Shown here in pieces: positions 43,525 to 52,855 of a DNA stretch of 64,000 nt. The notes beneath the pieces were generated by a model, which was given only the letters and a program-made list of their open reading frames with translations, did not search any database and was not told where the DNA came from. Location: the NCBI GenBank assembly GCA_964408025.1, contig CAYOXX010000001.1, positions 124,001 to 188,000 on the forward strand. Direction: 5' to 3'. Each line of letters begins with the position of its first letter. Position 1 is the stretch's first letter. This DNA comes from CAYOXX01 sp964408025 (GTDB lineage Bacteria > Acidobacteriota > DATKUA01). The position numbers and the translations under genes are program-made.

Positions 43525-45054
43525 ATGTTCGCAAAGGTTCGGGCTGCATCGATCCTCGGCATCGAGGCCCTGCCGGTGGAGGTAGAAGTCGACGCCGCCA
43601 CTAAAGGTATGGTGCGCTACACCGTCGTCGGCCTGCCCGACACCGCCATAAAAGAGAGCGAGGAGCGGGTCAAGGCGGCGATCAAGAACTGCGGCCTCGT
43701 CATACCGGTGGCGCCGGTGACGATCAACCTGGCTCCGGCCGACCTCAAGAAGGAGGGCTCGGCATTCGACCTGCCGATCGCTCTCGGAATTCTGGCCGCC
43801 GGCGGCAACATCGCCCAGGAGCAGCTCGAAGGCTACCTGGTCGTCGGCGAGCTCTCGCTGGACGGCAAGCTGCGGCCGGTCAAGGGCGCCCTCTGCATCG
43901 CCACCCTAGCCGCCCGCCAGGGCCTGCGGGGGCTGCTCCTGCCTCGGGCCAACGGCCCGGAGGCGGCAGTTGTGTCGGGGATAGACGTCTACCCCGTCTC
44001 GGGCCTGCCGCAGGCGTTAGAATTCCTCAGCGGCAATCTCTCCATGGAACCGCTGAAGGTCGACCGCGAAGAGATCTTCCGACGCAGCAGCAGCTACGAG
44101 GAGGACATGAGCGAGGTGCGTGGCCAGGCCCACGCCAAGCGGGCGCTCGAGGTCGCGGCCGCTGGCGGCCACAACGTCATCATGATCGGCGTCCCAGGCT
44201 CCGGCAAGACGATGCTCGCCCGCCGCCTGCCGTCGATACTGCCGCCGCTGATCTTCGAAGAGGCGATCGAGACGACAACGATCCACTCCGTCGCTGGGTC
44301 CTTCGACAGCCGCCGCGGCCTGACAGCGGTACGCCCCTTCCGCGCTCCCCACCACACGATATCTAACGCCGGACTCGTCGGCGGCGGCCACATCCCGGTG
44401 CCGGGCGAGGTGTCGATGGCCCACAACGGTGTTCTCTTTCTCGACGAGCTGCCCGAGTTCGGCCGCAACGTTCTGGATGTGCTGCGGCAGCCGCTCGAGG
44501 ACGGCAACGTGACGATCTCGCGCGTCGCCGGCACCATCACCTACCCCGCGCGCTTCATGCTCGTGGCGGCCATGAACCCCTGCCCCTGCGGCTACCACGG
44601 CGACCCGGAGCGTGACTGCAGGTGCACGCCGCAGATGATCGTCCGCTACCGCTCCAAGATCAGCGGACCCCTGATGGATCGCATCGACCAGCACGTGCCG
44701 GTGCCGGCCGTCCGCTACCGCGAGATCAGCTCCGAGGCCGACAGCGAGCCGAGCGAAGCGATCGGCCGCCGCGTCTCCCGCGTCCGCGAGGTGCAACTCA
44801 AACGCCTCCGCCCCCACGGGCTCTTCTGCAACGCACAGCTCACGCAGAAGCTGATCAAGCGCTACTGCGTCCGCGACGCCGACGCCGAGGCACTCCTCGA
44901 GTCGGCATTCAAGCGCCTCGGTCTCAGCGCCCGCGCCTATACCAGGATCCTCAAGGTCGCGCGCACAATAGCCGACCTCGACGACTCCGAAACGATCCGC
45001 CCCGTCCACATCAGCGAGGCGATCCAGTATAGAATGCTGGACAGGAATCCCTGA
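43525..45054 (+). CDS. comM: YifB/ComM family Mg-chelatase-like AAA+ ATPase
   Basis: A 509-residue cytosolic ATPase. The N-terminal ChlI-like domain starts MFAKVRAASILGIEALPVEVEVD and has VRYTVVGLPDTAIKESEERVKAAI; the AAA+ domain (about 190-400) has Walker A GVPGSGKTMLARRLPSILPP, Walker B GVLFLDELPEF and sensor AAMNPCPCGYHGD; the C-terminal Mg_chelatase_C domain has ARAYTRILKVARTIADLD. ComM promotes branch migration during natural transformation in Vibrio. ATG at 43525 gives the standard N-terminus, although its ribosome binding site is poor and the frame is open 38 codons further upstream. Confidence 0.94.
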   Translation: MFAKVRAASILGIEALPVEVEVDAATKGMVRYTVVGLPDTAIKESEERVKAAIKNCGLVIPVAPVTINLAPADLKKEGSAFDLPIALGILAAGGNIAQEQLEGYLVVGELSLDGKLRPVKGALCIATLAARQGLRGLLLPRANGPEAAVVSGIDVYPVSGLPQALEFLSGNLSMEPLKVDREEIFRRSSSYEEDMSEVRGQAHAKRALEVAAAGGHNVIMIGVPGSGKTMLARRLPSILPPLIFEEAIETTTIHSVAGSFDSRRGLTAVRPFRAPHHTISNAGLVGGGHIPVPGEVSMAHNGVLFLDELPEFGRNVLDVLRQPLEDGNVTISRVAGTITYPARFMLVAAMNPCPCGYHGDPERDCRCTPQMIVRYRSKISGPLMDRIDQHVPVPAVRYREISSEADSEPSEAIGRRVSRVREVQLKRLRPHGLFCNAQLTQKLIKRYCVRDADAEALLESAFKRLGLSARAYTRILKVARTIADLDDSETIRPVHISEAIQYRMLDRNP

Positions 45055-45127
45055 GGGCGGAACAAACTTCCCCGCTTGCACTCAAAGATAATGTAGCGCA
45101 CGCCTAACGGCTCACAGGTACCCGACT

Positions 45128-45604
45128 ATGGCTTTGAAGAGCGCAATCACGAAAGCGAAATCACTCGCACTGATCCCGCTACTCGGAGCGTCCTTTCTAC
45201 TGCTTTCGGGCTATATTACTGCTGCAGAGGACGGCAGGCCCGATCTGGCCGTCTCGGGCTTCTGGGCAGGTTGGGACGGCAGGCCGGGCGAAAGTATCGA
45301 CTTCGCCTTCTCAGTGGAAAATATCGGCGACGGCGCCTCCGGTAGCTGCTACTACGGGATCTACATCTCGTCGGGCGCTTACTGGGTCGGCACGCGCCTG
45401 GCCGACGGGACCGTCTACGCACTCGAACCCGGGGAGTCCGACTCGATCAGCGGCACCGCCTACCTTCCGTCCGATATCGAGCCGGGCTACTACTACCTCT
45501 ATGCCGTCGCCGACGACGGCGAGTACGAGGACGACGCCGACCGCTCGAACAACGTCACTTACCAGAACTTTGAGGTCCTGTCGCCTGATATAACTGGGCG
45601 CTGA
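45128..45604 (+). CDS. Secreted CARDB-domain protein
   Basis: A 158-residue exported protein: signal peptide (about 1-33, hydrophobic core LALIPLLGASFLLLSGYI) and one CARDB/APHP-type beta-sandwich (about 38-155) with DLAVSGFWAGWDGRPGESIDFAFSVENIGDG, LEPGESDSI and DRSNNVTYQNFEV. The ending with N-N-V and a final beta strand is typical. Such domains are adhesive or structural modules on cell surfaces. No catalytic residues. It lies 74 bp after comM and is convergent with the PPC-repeat gene. Confidence 0.75.
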   Translation: MALKSAITKAKSLALIPLLGASFLLLSGYITAAEDGRPDLAVSGFWAGWDGRPGESIDFAFSVENIGDGASGSCYYGIYISSGAYWVGTRLADGTVYALEPGESDSISGTAYLPSDIEPGYYYLYAVADDGEYEDDADRSNNVTYQNFEVLSPDITGR

Positions 45605-45846
45605 ACGCGGAATAATCCCCCTCATCCCTTTCTTTGCCTCACAAATTGTCCGCCCTCGTCCATGATAGTAACGTCCTGGGCATATATTCAGGTATTAACC
45701 ACCCTGGAAAAACTGCTCTCCGGCGCTCTCAGAGCCTCCAGTGAGCTGTTTGTATCGATTCAACCAACAGGTAAAACTAAGGCAGGCCGTCTCGTGCCCG
45801 CCTTTCAAGGTAGCCGAATGAAATCTTGGAACGGTATGCCTTCGTC

Positions 45847-48131
45847 CTACCAGGCTCCCTCGATGTATAGGTAGGTCGAGCCATTGCTGCTGTCGCTATA
45901 GCCTCTTACGGCTATGTAATAGGTGCCCGGAGAGAGCTCGCGCTCGAGCAGGAAGTTAGTGCCCTGCCCGCCGTCGTCGTTGCTTGCGATTCCCCTGCAG
46001 TATTCGTCCAGCAGCGTGCCGAAGGTGTCGACCGATCCGAACGTGAAGATCCGGTAACGCCCGGACGATGACACGTCGAAGCGGAAATACGATTCGTTCC
46101 TGCCGGCGATGTAGATGTTGAGCCCCTGGCCGACGGATATGTATTCGGCCGAGCGGCAGTCGCTGCCCGCTGCGACTCCTTCGCCCCCTTCGTCTCCTCC
46201 GCCGCCTTCGACGTACAGCGTGTAAGGACCGGATGTACCGTCGCCGAAGCCCCTCACAGCGATGTGGTAGGTTCCGCGCGCAAGCCAACCGGCGATGAGA
46301 AAGTTGGTTCCCTGGCCGCCATCGTCGTTCCTCTCGATTTCACCGCAGCCGGAGTCGTAGAGGGTTCCGTAGGTGTCCGTGGAGCCGGTCGTGTAGACCT
46401 GATAGTTGCCTTCGGAGGATATGTCGAAGCGAAAGAACTGCTGGTAGCGGCCCGACACCTGCCCCGAGACCGCCTGGCCGGGATATATCATCTCTGCGGA
46501 GCGGCAGTCACCGCCACCGTCGCTGCCGTAGCCGCCTTCTATATAGAGGGTGTAGGGACCGGAGGTGCTGTCGCTGTAGCCGCGCACTGATACGTAATAT
46601 GTTCCGGTCTGGAAGCTGCCCTGAATCAGGAAATTGGTTCCCTGGCCGCCGTCGTCGTCACTTTCCATTTCGATGCAGTTCGAGTCGTAGAGAGTTCCGT
46701 AGGTGTCGGTCGAGCCGCTGGTGTAGATGCTATAGTCTCCGGCCGAAGATACGTCGAAGCGGAAGAACTGCTGGTAGCGGCCCGACACCTGCCCCGAGAC
46801 CGCCTGGCCGGGATATATCATCTCTGCGGAGCGGCAGTCACCGCCACCGTCGCTGCCGTAGCCGCCTTCTATATAGAGGGTGTAGGGACCGGAGGTGCTG
46901 TCGCTGTAGCCGCGCACTGATACGTAATATGTTCCGGTCTGGAAGCTGCCCTGAATCAGGAAATTGGTTCCCTGGCCGCCGTCGTCGTCGCTGTCCAGTT
47001 CAATGCAGCTCGAGTCGTAGAGAGTTCCGTAGGTGTCGGTCGGGCCGCTGGTGTAGATTCTGTAGTCTACGGCCGAAGAAACGTCGAAGCGGAAGAACTG
47101 CTGGGAGCGACCCGACACCCGCCCCGAAACCGCCTGGCCTGGATAGATCATTTCGGCCGCGCGGCAGTCGCCGCCACCGTCGCTGCCGTAGCCGCCTTCT
47201 ATATAGAGTGTGTAGGGACCAGAGGTGCCGTCGCTGTAGCCGCGCACGGCCACGTGGTAGGTTCCGGGCTGGAAGCTGCCCTGGATCAGGAAATTGGTTC
47301 CCTGGCCGCCGTCGTCGTCGCTGTCCAGTTCAATGCAGCTCGAGTCGTAGAGAGTTCCGTAGGTGTCGGTCGGGCCGCTGGTGTAGATTCTGTAGTCTAC
47401 GGCCGAAGAAACGTCGAAGCGGAAGAACTGCTGGGAGCGACCCGACACCCGCCCCGAAACCGCCTNNNNNNNNNNNNNNNNNNNNNNNNNNNNNNNNNNN
47501 NNNNNNNNNNNNNNNNNNNNNNNNNNNNNNNNNNNNNNNNNNNNNNNNNNNNNNNNNNNNNNNNNACGTCGAAGCGGAAGAACTGCTGGGAGCGACCCGA
47601 CACCCGCCCCGAAACCGCCTGGCCGGGATTGACCATTTCGGCCGTGCGGCAGTCGCCGCCGTAGCCGCCGCTTCCCTGTCTGCCCCCACTCCCACCTCCT
47701 TCCACGACGAGGTTGAAGGAGCCGTACGAGGAATCGCTGAAGCCTCTGACGCCGATGAAGTAGGTGTTGGGCTCAAGATACCGCTCGATCTGGAAGTTCA
47801 GGCCATCGCCGCCGTCGTCGTCGAGGCCGAGCTCGTAGCAGTTCCTGTCAAGAAGCTGTCCGACCAAATCTACATCCCCAACGGTGAAGATCCTGTAGTA
47901 GCCGGACTCCGTGATGTCGAGGCGATAGAAGACGAAGTACTCACCCTCGACGTAGCCCGCGACCGATTGGTTGACATATACCTGCGCCTCGTAGCGACTG
48001 CAATCGCCCTGCGTCCCCTCTCCCTCACCGCCGCGGGCCAGTATCGGGAGGGCCAGCAACACGCAGATGGCCACAAACAGGGCTAACCAGCTCTGGAAAT
48101 CATCTGCCCTCGCTCGCATTTGCTCGTTCAT
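45847..48131 (-). CDS. Secreted protein of tandem pre-peptidase C-terminal (PPC) domains, interrupted by an assembly gap
   Basis: A secreted repeat protein. From ATG 48131 (after GGGGTGAG) come a signal-anchor segment (about residues 14-32) and a PPC-type beta-sandwich (DCSRYEAQVYVNQSV to SYGSFNLVVEGG), then a chain of about 110-residue PPC domains, each with GQAVSG, QQFFRFDVSS, DTYGTLYDS, DDDGGQGTNF, GTYYVSVRGYSD and GPYTLYIEGGYG, linked by GSDGGGDCR. At least six, probably seven or more, domains are visible; the last ends in LYIEGAW at the stop. The middle is broken by 100 N (47466-47565), and the frame differs on the two sides, so the gap length is not real. The DDDGG loops suggest calcium binding. 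Function is likely surface or extracellular adhesion. Confidence 0.8.
46110..47465. repeat. Near-identical 330-bp tandem repeats coding for PPC domains
   Basis: The anchor sequence coding for QQFF recurs at 46431, 46761, 47091 and 47421, exactly 330 bp apart, and again after the gap. Positions 46441-46659 are identical to 46771-46989 over 219 bp, and about 46981-47135 are identical to 47311-47465. This repetition explains the collapse of the assembly at 47466. Confidence 0.92.
47466..47565. other. Assembly gap of 100 N inside the PPC repeats
   Basis: One hundred undetermined bases, a conventional placeholder. The flanking repeats are almost identical, so the true number of repeat units is unknown. 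Confidence 0.97.
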
Positions 48132-48369
48132 GGTTCTCACCCCTGCCGCGTATTTCCACTTCCAAAGTGGTTGCAACGATGATGCCAATATCGGAGGAGG
48201 CACGTCAAGCTGCCCGTGTGGCGATTCCGTCAAGTTCGGCGGGCTTTCGACCCGCCTTCTCCACAGCCATGCCGCGAGTGCACTTCGCTTATCGCCGCCG
48301 CCACGATGACCGCCGCCACGGACATGTAACAAACTGAGGACAAGCGATTTATCGAACCGTATGGGGGCT
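48132..48369. other. Spacer between OsmC gene and PPC gene
   Basis: A 238-bp stretch on the 5' side of the PPC gene. I see no gene and no convincing promoter or terminator. Confidence 0.3.
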
Positions 48370-48765
48370 TCAAGTTACAATAGTTTGAATATTAAACTCC
48401 GGCGGATCGATTATCTTCCGCTTGACCGGGCACTGGTCGGCGGCGCGCACGAGCGCCGCGTGGTATTTCTCCGGGAAGTTCGGGGGAACCCGGATCTCGA
48501 TGTTCACTGCAGCCAGCGACCTGTCCACCGGGTCGACCTTGTGACTCTGCACCAGGCTGATGCCTTCGGTCGATATTCCGCGCGCGCGGCAGAACTCCAG
48601 AACGAATATGCCGGCGCATGTGCCGATGGAGGCCAGGAAGAGCGAGAACGGCTCCGGAGCCGAGCCATCGCCGCCTGCCTTTGGAACCTGGTCCGTCTTG
48701 ATAACGTGCCCCCGGAACTCCGCATCCACGCGCAAGCCGCCGGGAAAAGAGATATTCATCGCCAT
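48370..48765 (-). CDS. OsmC family peroxide-detoxification-type protein
   Basis: A 131-residue OsmC/Ohr-fold protein. The fold shows VDAEFRGHVIKTDQVPKAGG, then the first conserved Cys in SIGTCAGIFVLEFCRARG (near residue 49), EIRVPPNFPEKYHAALVRAA, and the second conserved Cys in ADQCPVKRKI (near residue 111). In active members the two cysteines reduce organic peroxides. The subgroup here, with an EFCRARGIST stretch, is the small OsmC type of unknown physiological substrate. ATG at 48765 gives a normal length. Confidence 0.85.
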   Translation of the reverse strand: MAMNISFPGGLRVDAEFRGHVIKTDQVPKAGGDGSAPEPFSLFLASIGTCAGIFVLEFCRARGISTEGISLVQSHKVDPVDRSLAAVNIEIRVPPNFPEKYHAALVRAADQCPVKRKIIDPPEFNIQTIVT

Positions 48766-48992
48766 CGCCTAACCTCGGATACCGTCAGATCATCATCAAG
48801 AAACCAATATATTGCATCATTACCATCTACGCGGTCAAAGCCCCTTTTTTTCGCCCCTCCTGGCAAAGTAATCCGTTTGATGATCATGATTCCGTTTCAG
48901 AAAACATTCGTTCACCAAGCTTGCCCCGTGGCGCCAACAATGGGAAGATAGCTGCATTGCAGAGCGGAACCCAAAAGTCAGGAGCGAGTGCT

Positions 48993-50354
48993 ATGGATAG
49001 AGTAATCCAGAAGCTGCGAGACAACCACGACCGTTACCTCGAGGAGATGATCGAACTGTTGCGCATACCCAGCATCAGCCCCGGCAAGCCTCATCCCGAG
49101 GCGCTGGAGCAGGCCGCCGACTGGCTCGAGGCGCGCCTGAGGCGTGCGGGCATCGAGGATGTGGAGAAGCTGAGAGTGGGCGACAGGAGCCCCGTGGTTT
49201 GCGGCAGAAAGCATGTCTCAGACGACCTGCCGACTGTGCTATTCTATGGCCACTACGACGTCATGCCGCCCGATCCGCTCGAGCAGTGGCAGAGCCCCCC
49301 GTTCGAGCCCGAGCTTCGCGACGGTGAGCTCTATGGCCGCGGCACCGCCGACGACAAGGGCCAGCTCCTGATGCACTTAAACGCCGTCGAGGCCTACCTC
49401 GAGATCAAGGGCACGCTGCCGGTAAACGCCACCTTCGTCTTCGAGGGCGAGGAAGAGGAAGGCAGCGGAGCGCTCGATGAACTCCTCGATACGCATAAGG
49501 ACCGATTTGCCGCCGACGTGGCGATCATCTGCGACTCCCCCTTCTTCGACCGTGACTGCCCATCCGTATGCTACGGCCTACGCGGCATAGCCGCGGCGGA
49601 GGTCCGCGTCCAGGGGCCCAACTCTGATCTCCACTCCGGCAACTTCGGCGGCGCTGTAGCCAATCCTGCCGAGTTCCTGGCACGCCTCATCAACGACCTC
49701 AAGGGCCGCGATGGCCGCATCGGCATCGACGGCTTCTACGACGACGTCCTCGAGCTTACCGAGGCGGAGCGGGAGGCCTACGCGGCGCTGCCGTTCGACG
49801 AGGACAGCTTCAGAAACGACCTCGACGTGCCCGCCCTCTACGGCGAGGACGGCTTCACCACGCTCGAGCGCATCTGGGCCCGCCCCACTCTCGAGGTCAA
49901 CGGCATCGGCGGCGGCTTCCAAGACGCAGGCTCGAAGACGATCATCCCCTCGAGCGCCTTCGCCAAGCTGACGATGCGCCTGGTGCCGAACCAGGATCCG
50001 CTGAAGATCCTCGACCTGTTCGAGGAACAGGTGAACAGCATGGCACCGCCCGAGGTTGTTGTGACCGTGGAGAAGGGCCACATCGGTTACCCCTTCATCG
50101 CCCCGATCGACAACCTGCACGTCGAGGCCGGCAAACGGGCCATGGAGAAGGGATTCGGCTCGGAGGCCTACTTCATCCGCGACGGCGCCTCGATCCCCAT
50201 CGTCACCTCGATCCAGAAGAAGCTCGGCGCAACCTGCCTGCTGCTCGGCATAGACGTGCCAGACGGCAAGATCCACGCTCCAAATGAAAAATTAGTAATC
50301 GACAACTTCCACAAGGGGATGGAGATGATCGCCTACCTGCTGGAAGAGCTGTAA
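48993..50354 (+). CDS. M20 family dipeptidase
   Basis: A 453-residue cytosolic metallopeptidase. Zinc-site motifs: FYGHYDVMPPD (His87), YGRGTADDKGQ, FVFEGEEEEGSGAL with the catalytic Glu, and IICDSP. The dimerisation insert follows (LRGIAAAEVRVQGPNSDLHSGNFGG), and the C-terminus has FIRDGASIPIV and IHAPNEKLVIDNFHKGMEMIAYLL, normal for M20 dipeptidases of the carnosinase type. ATG at 48993 follows AGGAGCGAG; the frame is open to 48921 without support. It is one of five peptidase genes between 49 and 56 kb. Confidence 0.93.
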   Translation: MDRVIQKLRDNHDRYLEEMIELLRIPSISPGKPHPEALEQAADWLEARLRRAGIEDVEKLRVGDRSPVVCGRKHVSDDLPTVLFYGHYDVMPPDPLEQWQSPPFEPELRDGELYGRGTADDKGQLLMHLNAVEAYLEIKGTLPVNATFVFEGEEEEGSGALDELLDTHKDRFAADVAIICDSPFFDRDCPSVCYGLRGIAAAEVRVQGPNSDLHSGNFGGAVANPAEFLARLINDLKGRDGRIGIDGFYDDVLELTEAEREAYAALPFDEDSFRNDLDVPALYGEDGFTTLERIWARPTLEVNGIGGGFQDAGSKTIIPSSAFAKLTMRLVPNQDPLKILDLFEEQVNSMAPPEVVVTVEKGHIGYPFIAPIDNLHVEAGKRAMEKGFGSEAYFIRDGASIPIVTSIQKKLGATCLLLGIDVPDGKIHAPNEKLVIDNFHKGMEMIAYLLEEL

Positions 50355-50384
50355 ATTCCCAACGACGCTGTCTTAGACCAGATT

Positions 50385-50866
50385 TTGAGAAACCTTAACG
50401 GCAAAGCGCTCCCGGCAACACTCTGCCTGCTCGCGGTTGCCTCGGCAGGGCTAACAGCGCAGACGACCGAGGATCAGGATACAGTGCTTCCGCATCGCGT
50501 TCCGCGCGTGGACTTGCCCGTTCGCGTGGATGGCGTTCTAGACGAAGCCTGCTGGGAATCCGCACTGGTTCTTGATCTGCCCTACGAGATAGGGCCGGGC
50601 GAGAACACCCCCGCGCCGGTTCGCACCGAGGTCCTGCTCGCCATCCTGCATTCCGCCGATATCCGCCGCGATGCCGATCTCTACGAGTCCGAGGTCGATC
50701 CCCTGTCGCGGAGCCTTTTCTCGCAAATCCTCTCTCTTACAAGCTCAATCCCCGTACCGTGCTCTTCGTCGGCTACAGCGATAACTACAGGGGCAACCAG
50801 GACTTCGGCATCACGCAGACCGACCGTACATTCTTCGTCAAACTTGGATACGCATGGATTCTATAG
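50385..50866 (+). pseudogene. Deleted and frameshifted fifth CBM9/DUF5916 copy
   Basis: The first 85 or so codons read as a signal peptide followed by the start of the CBM9-like domain (VDGVLDEACWESALVLDLPYEIGPGENTPAPVRTEVLLA). The frame then jumps, at about 50640, straight into the C-terminal barrel sequence (ILHSADIRRDADLYESEVDP), so close to 600 codons of the middle are missing. Near 50737-50741 one base has been lost in a CTCTTCTC-like run; in the next frame the end reads NPRTVLFVGYSDN, GNQDFGITQTDRTFFVKLGYAWIL and stops at 50864-50866. The TTG start has no clear ribosome binding site. It is on the opposite strand from the array, 21 kb away. Confidence 0.85.
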
Positions 50867-50984
50867 CGGATTATACTACTGACAAATTCGCTACCCGTGT
50901 AAAGCACTGCATCATATGCCGTTTCTATCGTTGGAATATCCGCGATTTGTTCACCGTTAATGAATAACAGCGAGGTCGATTGAA

Positions 50985-51596
50985 ATGGATTTAAAAAACA
51001 GATACAAAGCTGGAATGACCGCAGATGACTTCTTGGGGACCTTCAATAGCGATCAGAAGCAATTGCACGCGACGCACGCTAAGCGTGCGGATGTCGAGCG
51101 ATTCCGAAATGAACTAATCGGTAAACTGCCACCCTTTCAGATACTAATCATTACGGAACCCTGGTGCGGCGACTCGGCGGCGATCATCCCCGTGCTGTTA
51201 AAGCTGATGGAGGGAATGGAGGAGGTCAAGATCCGCTTCCTGCCCAGGGACCGCAACCTCGACCTGATGGACCGCTACCTGACCCGCGGCGCCCGCGCCA
51301 TCCCAAAGATCATCATCATGGACGGCGACTACCGCGAGCTGGCCGTATGGGGCCCGCGCCCGCGGGCGGCCCAGGAGATCTTCGAGAATCACAGATCGCG
51401 CATCGAGTCCGGCGAGATCGAAAAGATCGAAGTCATTAAAAAGATCCGCGCCTTCTACTCCAAAGACAGGGGCCGGGCGATAGCCGCGGAGCTCACGGCG
51501 TTGCTACATGACGCCGTGCGCCGATCTCCACGGGCCCTGGTACGGCGGATTCGAGCCGATGATGAATGGCAGCCCAACCGTCGGCCCATTCGCTGA
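50985..51596 (+). CDS. Thioredoxin-fold protein with single-Cys WCGDS motif
   Basis: A 203-residue protein of the thioredoxin family (Thioredoxin_9-like). After a helical N-terminus (DFLGTFNSDQKQLHATHAKR) comes the strand-loop FQILIITEPWCGDSA with a lone Cys61 in place of the CxxC pair, then VKIRFLPRDRNLDLMDRYL, the cis-Pro region GARAIPKIIIMDGD and GPRPRAAQEIF. Some thioredoxin-like proteins with one Cys act in thiol transfer; no substrate can be given. The last 35 or so residues are Arg-rich and may be unstructured. Convergent with the S9 peptidase gene, 14 bp between stops. Confidence 0.8.
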   Translation: MDLKNRYKAGMTADDFLGTFNSDQKQLHATHAKRADVERFRNELIGKLPPFQILIITEPWCGDSAAIIPVLLKLMEGMEEVKIRFLPRDRNLDLMDRYLTRGARAIPKIIIMDGDYRELAVWGPRPRAAQEIFENHRSRIESGEIEKIEVIKKIRAFYSKDRGRAIAAELTALLHDAVRRSPRALVRRIRADDEWQPNRRPIR

Positions 51597-51610
51597 CTAT
51601 CGTATCCCTC

Positions 51611-52723
51611 TCAGTAGGAACCTACCGGGAAGTCGCCGAGGCTGCGTATCGGGTTGGGCGGATTGAGGTAGCGGGCGAGGAAGGTGTAGATCCTCAGCCT
51701 GATCTCCCGTGCCAGCCGCGTATCGAGCCGGTCGAAGCTGTGGCCGCCCGGCAGCTCCTCGAAGATCTCGTATTCGAACTCCTTACCGGCCGCCTGCAGC
51801 GCGTGGATCAGGTGCTCGACCTCGAGCACGTTGACGTCCTCGTCGTTGGTGTTGGTGTGGATCAGCAGCGGCGTCTGCAGCCGGTGGGCGTTCCAGGCGG
51901 GCGAGCGGCGGCGGTACTCAGCGATGTTCTCGTTCGCGGTCTGGCCTATGTGGTGGTCGGCGGAGTAGAGGGCACGGTAGCTGTCGGTCATGTAGCCCAT
52001 GCGGGCGATCAGGTCGCTGACCGGCACGCCGGCGAAGGCGCAGACGAAGTCGTCCGGGTGCTCGAAGATGTTCATCAGCGTGATCAGGCCTCCGTGGCTC
52101 CAGCCGAGAATGGCGATACGCTCCGGATCGACGAAGTCGTAATTCTCGACCATGTAGGCGCGCCCGGCGTAGACGTCATCAACCTCCAGGCCGCCGTAGT
52201 CGATCTGGCGGTAGAAGCCGCCTCCGTAGCCGGTGCTGCCGCGGTATTCGGTGGCGATGATCACATAGCCCTGCTGCACCAGCTCGCGGACTATGTAGGC
52301 GTAGTAAGTAGTGAAGTTGGCGTGCACGCCGCCGTGCGGAAGCAGCAGCAGCGGATAGCGGCGGCTCCTGTCGAGATCGCTGGCGTAGAAGACGTAGGAG
52401 TAGAACTTGATCGGGTTGCCGGCGCCCGGCGCCGTCGGGTTGGGAATGTTGCGTGGCGGCGGGCCGGTATGTCGCACCTTCTCGATCACGATCTCGCCGC
52501 CCAGGCGCTCGTGCCAGAGGACGTCGTCGATCACCTTCTCGATCTCGTCGAGCCGGTGCCACAACGCCTGCTGGCGCTCCTCGATGCGGCGCAGCGAGGC
52601 CATCACCGCCTCCAGCGTCGCCGCCTCATCGTCTTCCTGCGCCGAAACAAGCGGCGGCATGACGAAAGCGAACGCCAATACGGCAAGCAGGACTCCAGGG
52701 AACAAAAGTTGTTTATTCATCAT
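51611..52723 (-). CDS. Exported S9 family (prolyl oligopeptidase-type) alpha/beta hydrolase
   Basis: A 370-residue exported hydrolase. Signal peptide (about 1-28, ending VSAQ), a coiled-coil-like helix (35-65), then an alpha/beta-hydrolase domain with LLLLPHGG (oxyanion), the EYRGSTGYG stretch, nucleophile Ser209 in LGWSHGG, Asp in TNTNDEDVN and His in LPGGHSFDR, the classical triad order. It lacks the N-terminal beta-propeller of full-length prolyl oligopeptidases, so access to the site is open. Substrate is probably a peptide or ester in the periplasm or outside. ATG at 52723 after ACAGGAGATG. Confidence 0.85.
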   Translation of the reverse strand: MMNKQLLFPGVLLAVLAFAFVMPPLVSAQEDDEAATLEAVMASLRRIEERQQALWHRLDEIEKVIDDVLWHERLGGEIVIEKVRHTGPPPRNIPNPTAPGAGNPIKFYSYVFYASDLDRSRRYPLLLLPHGGVHANFTTYYAYIVRELVQQGYVIIATEYRGSTGYGGGFYRQIDYGGLEVDDVYAGRAYMVENYDFVDPERIAILGWSHGGLITLMNIFEHPDDFVCAFAGVPVSDLIARMGYMTDSYRALYSADHHIGQTANENIAEYRRRSPAWNAHRLQTPLLIHTNTNDEDVNVLEVEHLIHALQAAGKEFEYEIFEELPGGHSFDRLDTRLAREIRLRIYTFLARYLNPPNPIRSLGDFPVGSY

Positions 52724-52797
52724 GGCATCTCCTGTTTGATGTCGGGTAACGGATACTCCAATGCAAATGTAAACGGAACCGCCCTGCGAGCGCAAGA

Positions 52798-52832
52798 AAA
52801 CCCTCCCGCGTCATTCCGACCCGGGAGGGTTT
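52798..52832 (-). terminator. Rho-independent terminator of the C1 peptidase gene
   Basis: Eleven-base perfect arms (AAACCCTCCCG and CGGGAGGGTTT) around a 13-base loop, 23 bp after the stop of the minus-strand peptidase; on that strand the hairpin runs into TTTTCTT. Confidence 0.85.
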
Positions 52833-52855
52833 CGTCGGTTCGCCGTGGGTCTCCC

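Noticed and set aside
44017..45081. Minus-strand open frame of 354 codons
   Set aside because: Antisense to comM, which shows all AAA+ motifs.
46110..47465. CRISPR-like periodic repeat
   Set aside because: The period is 330 bp and the repeats code for PPC domains in frame; there are no short direct repeats with unique spacers.
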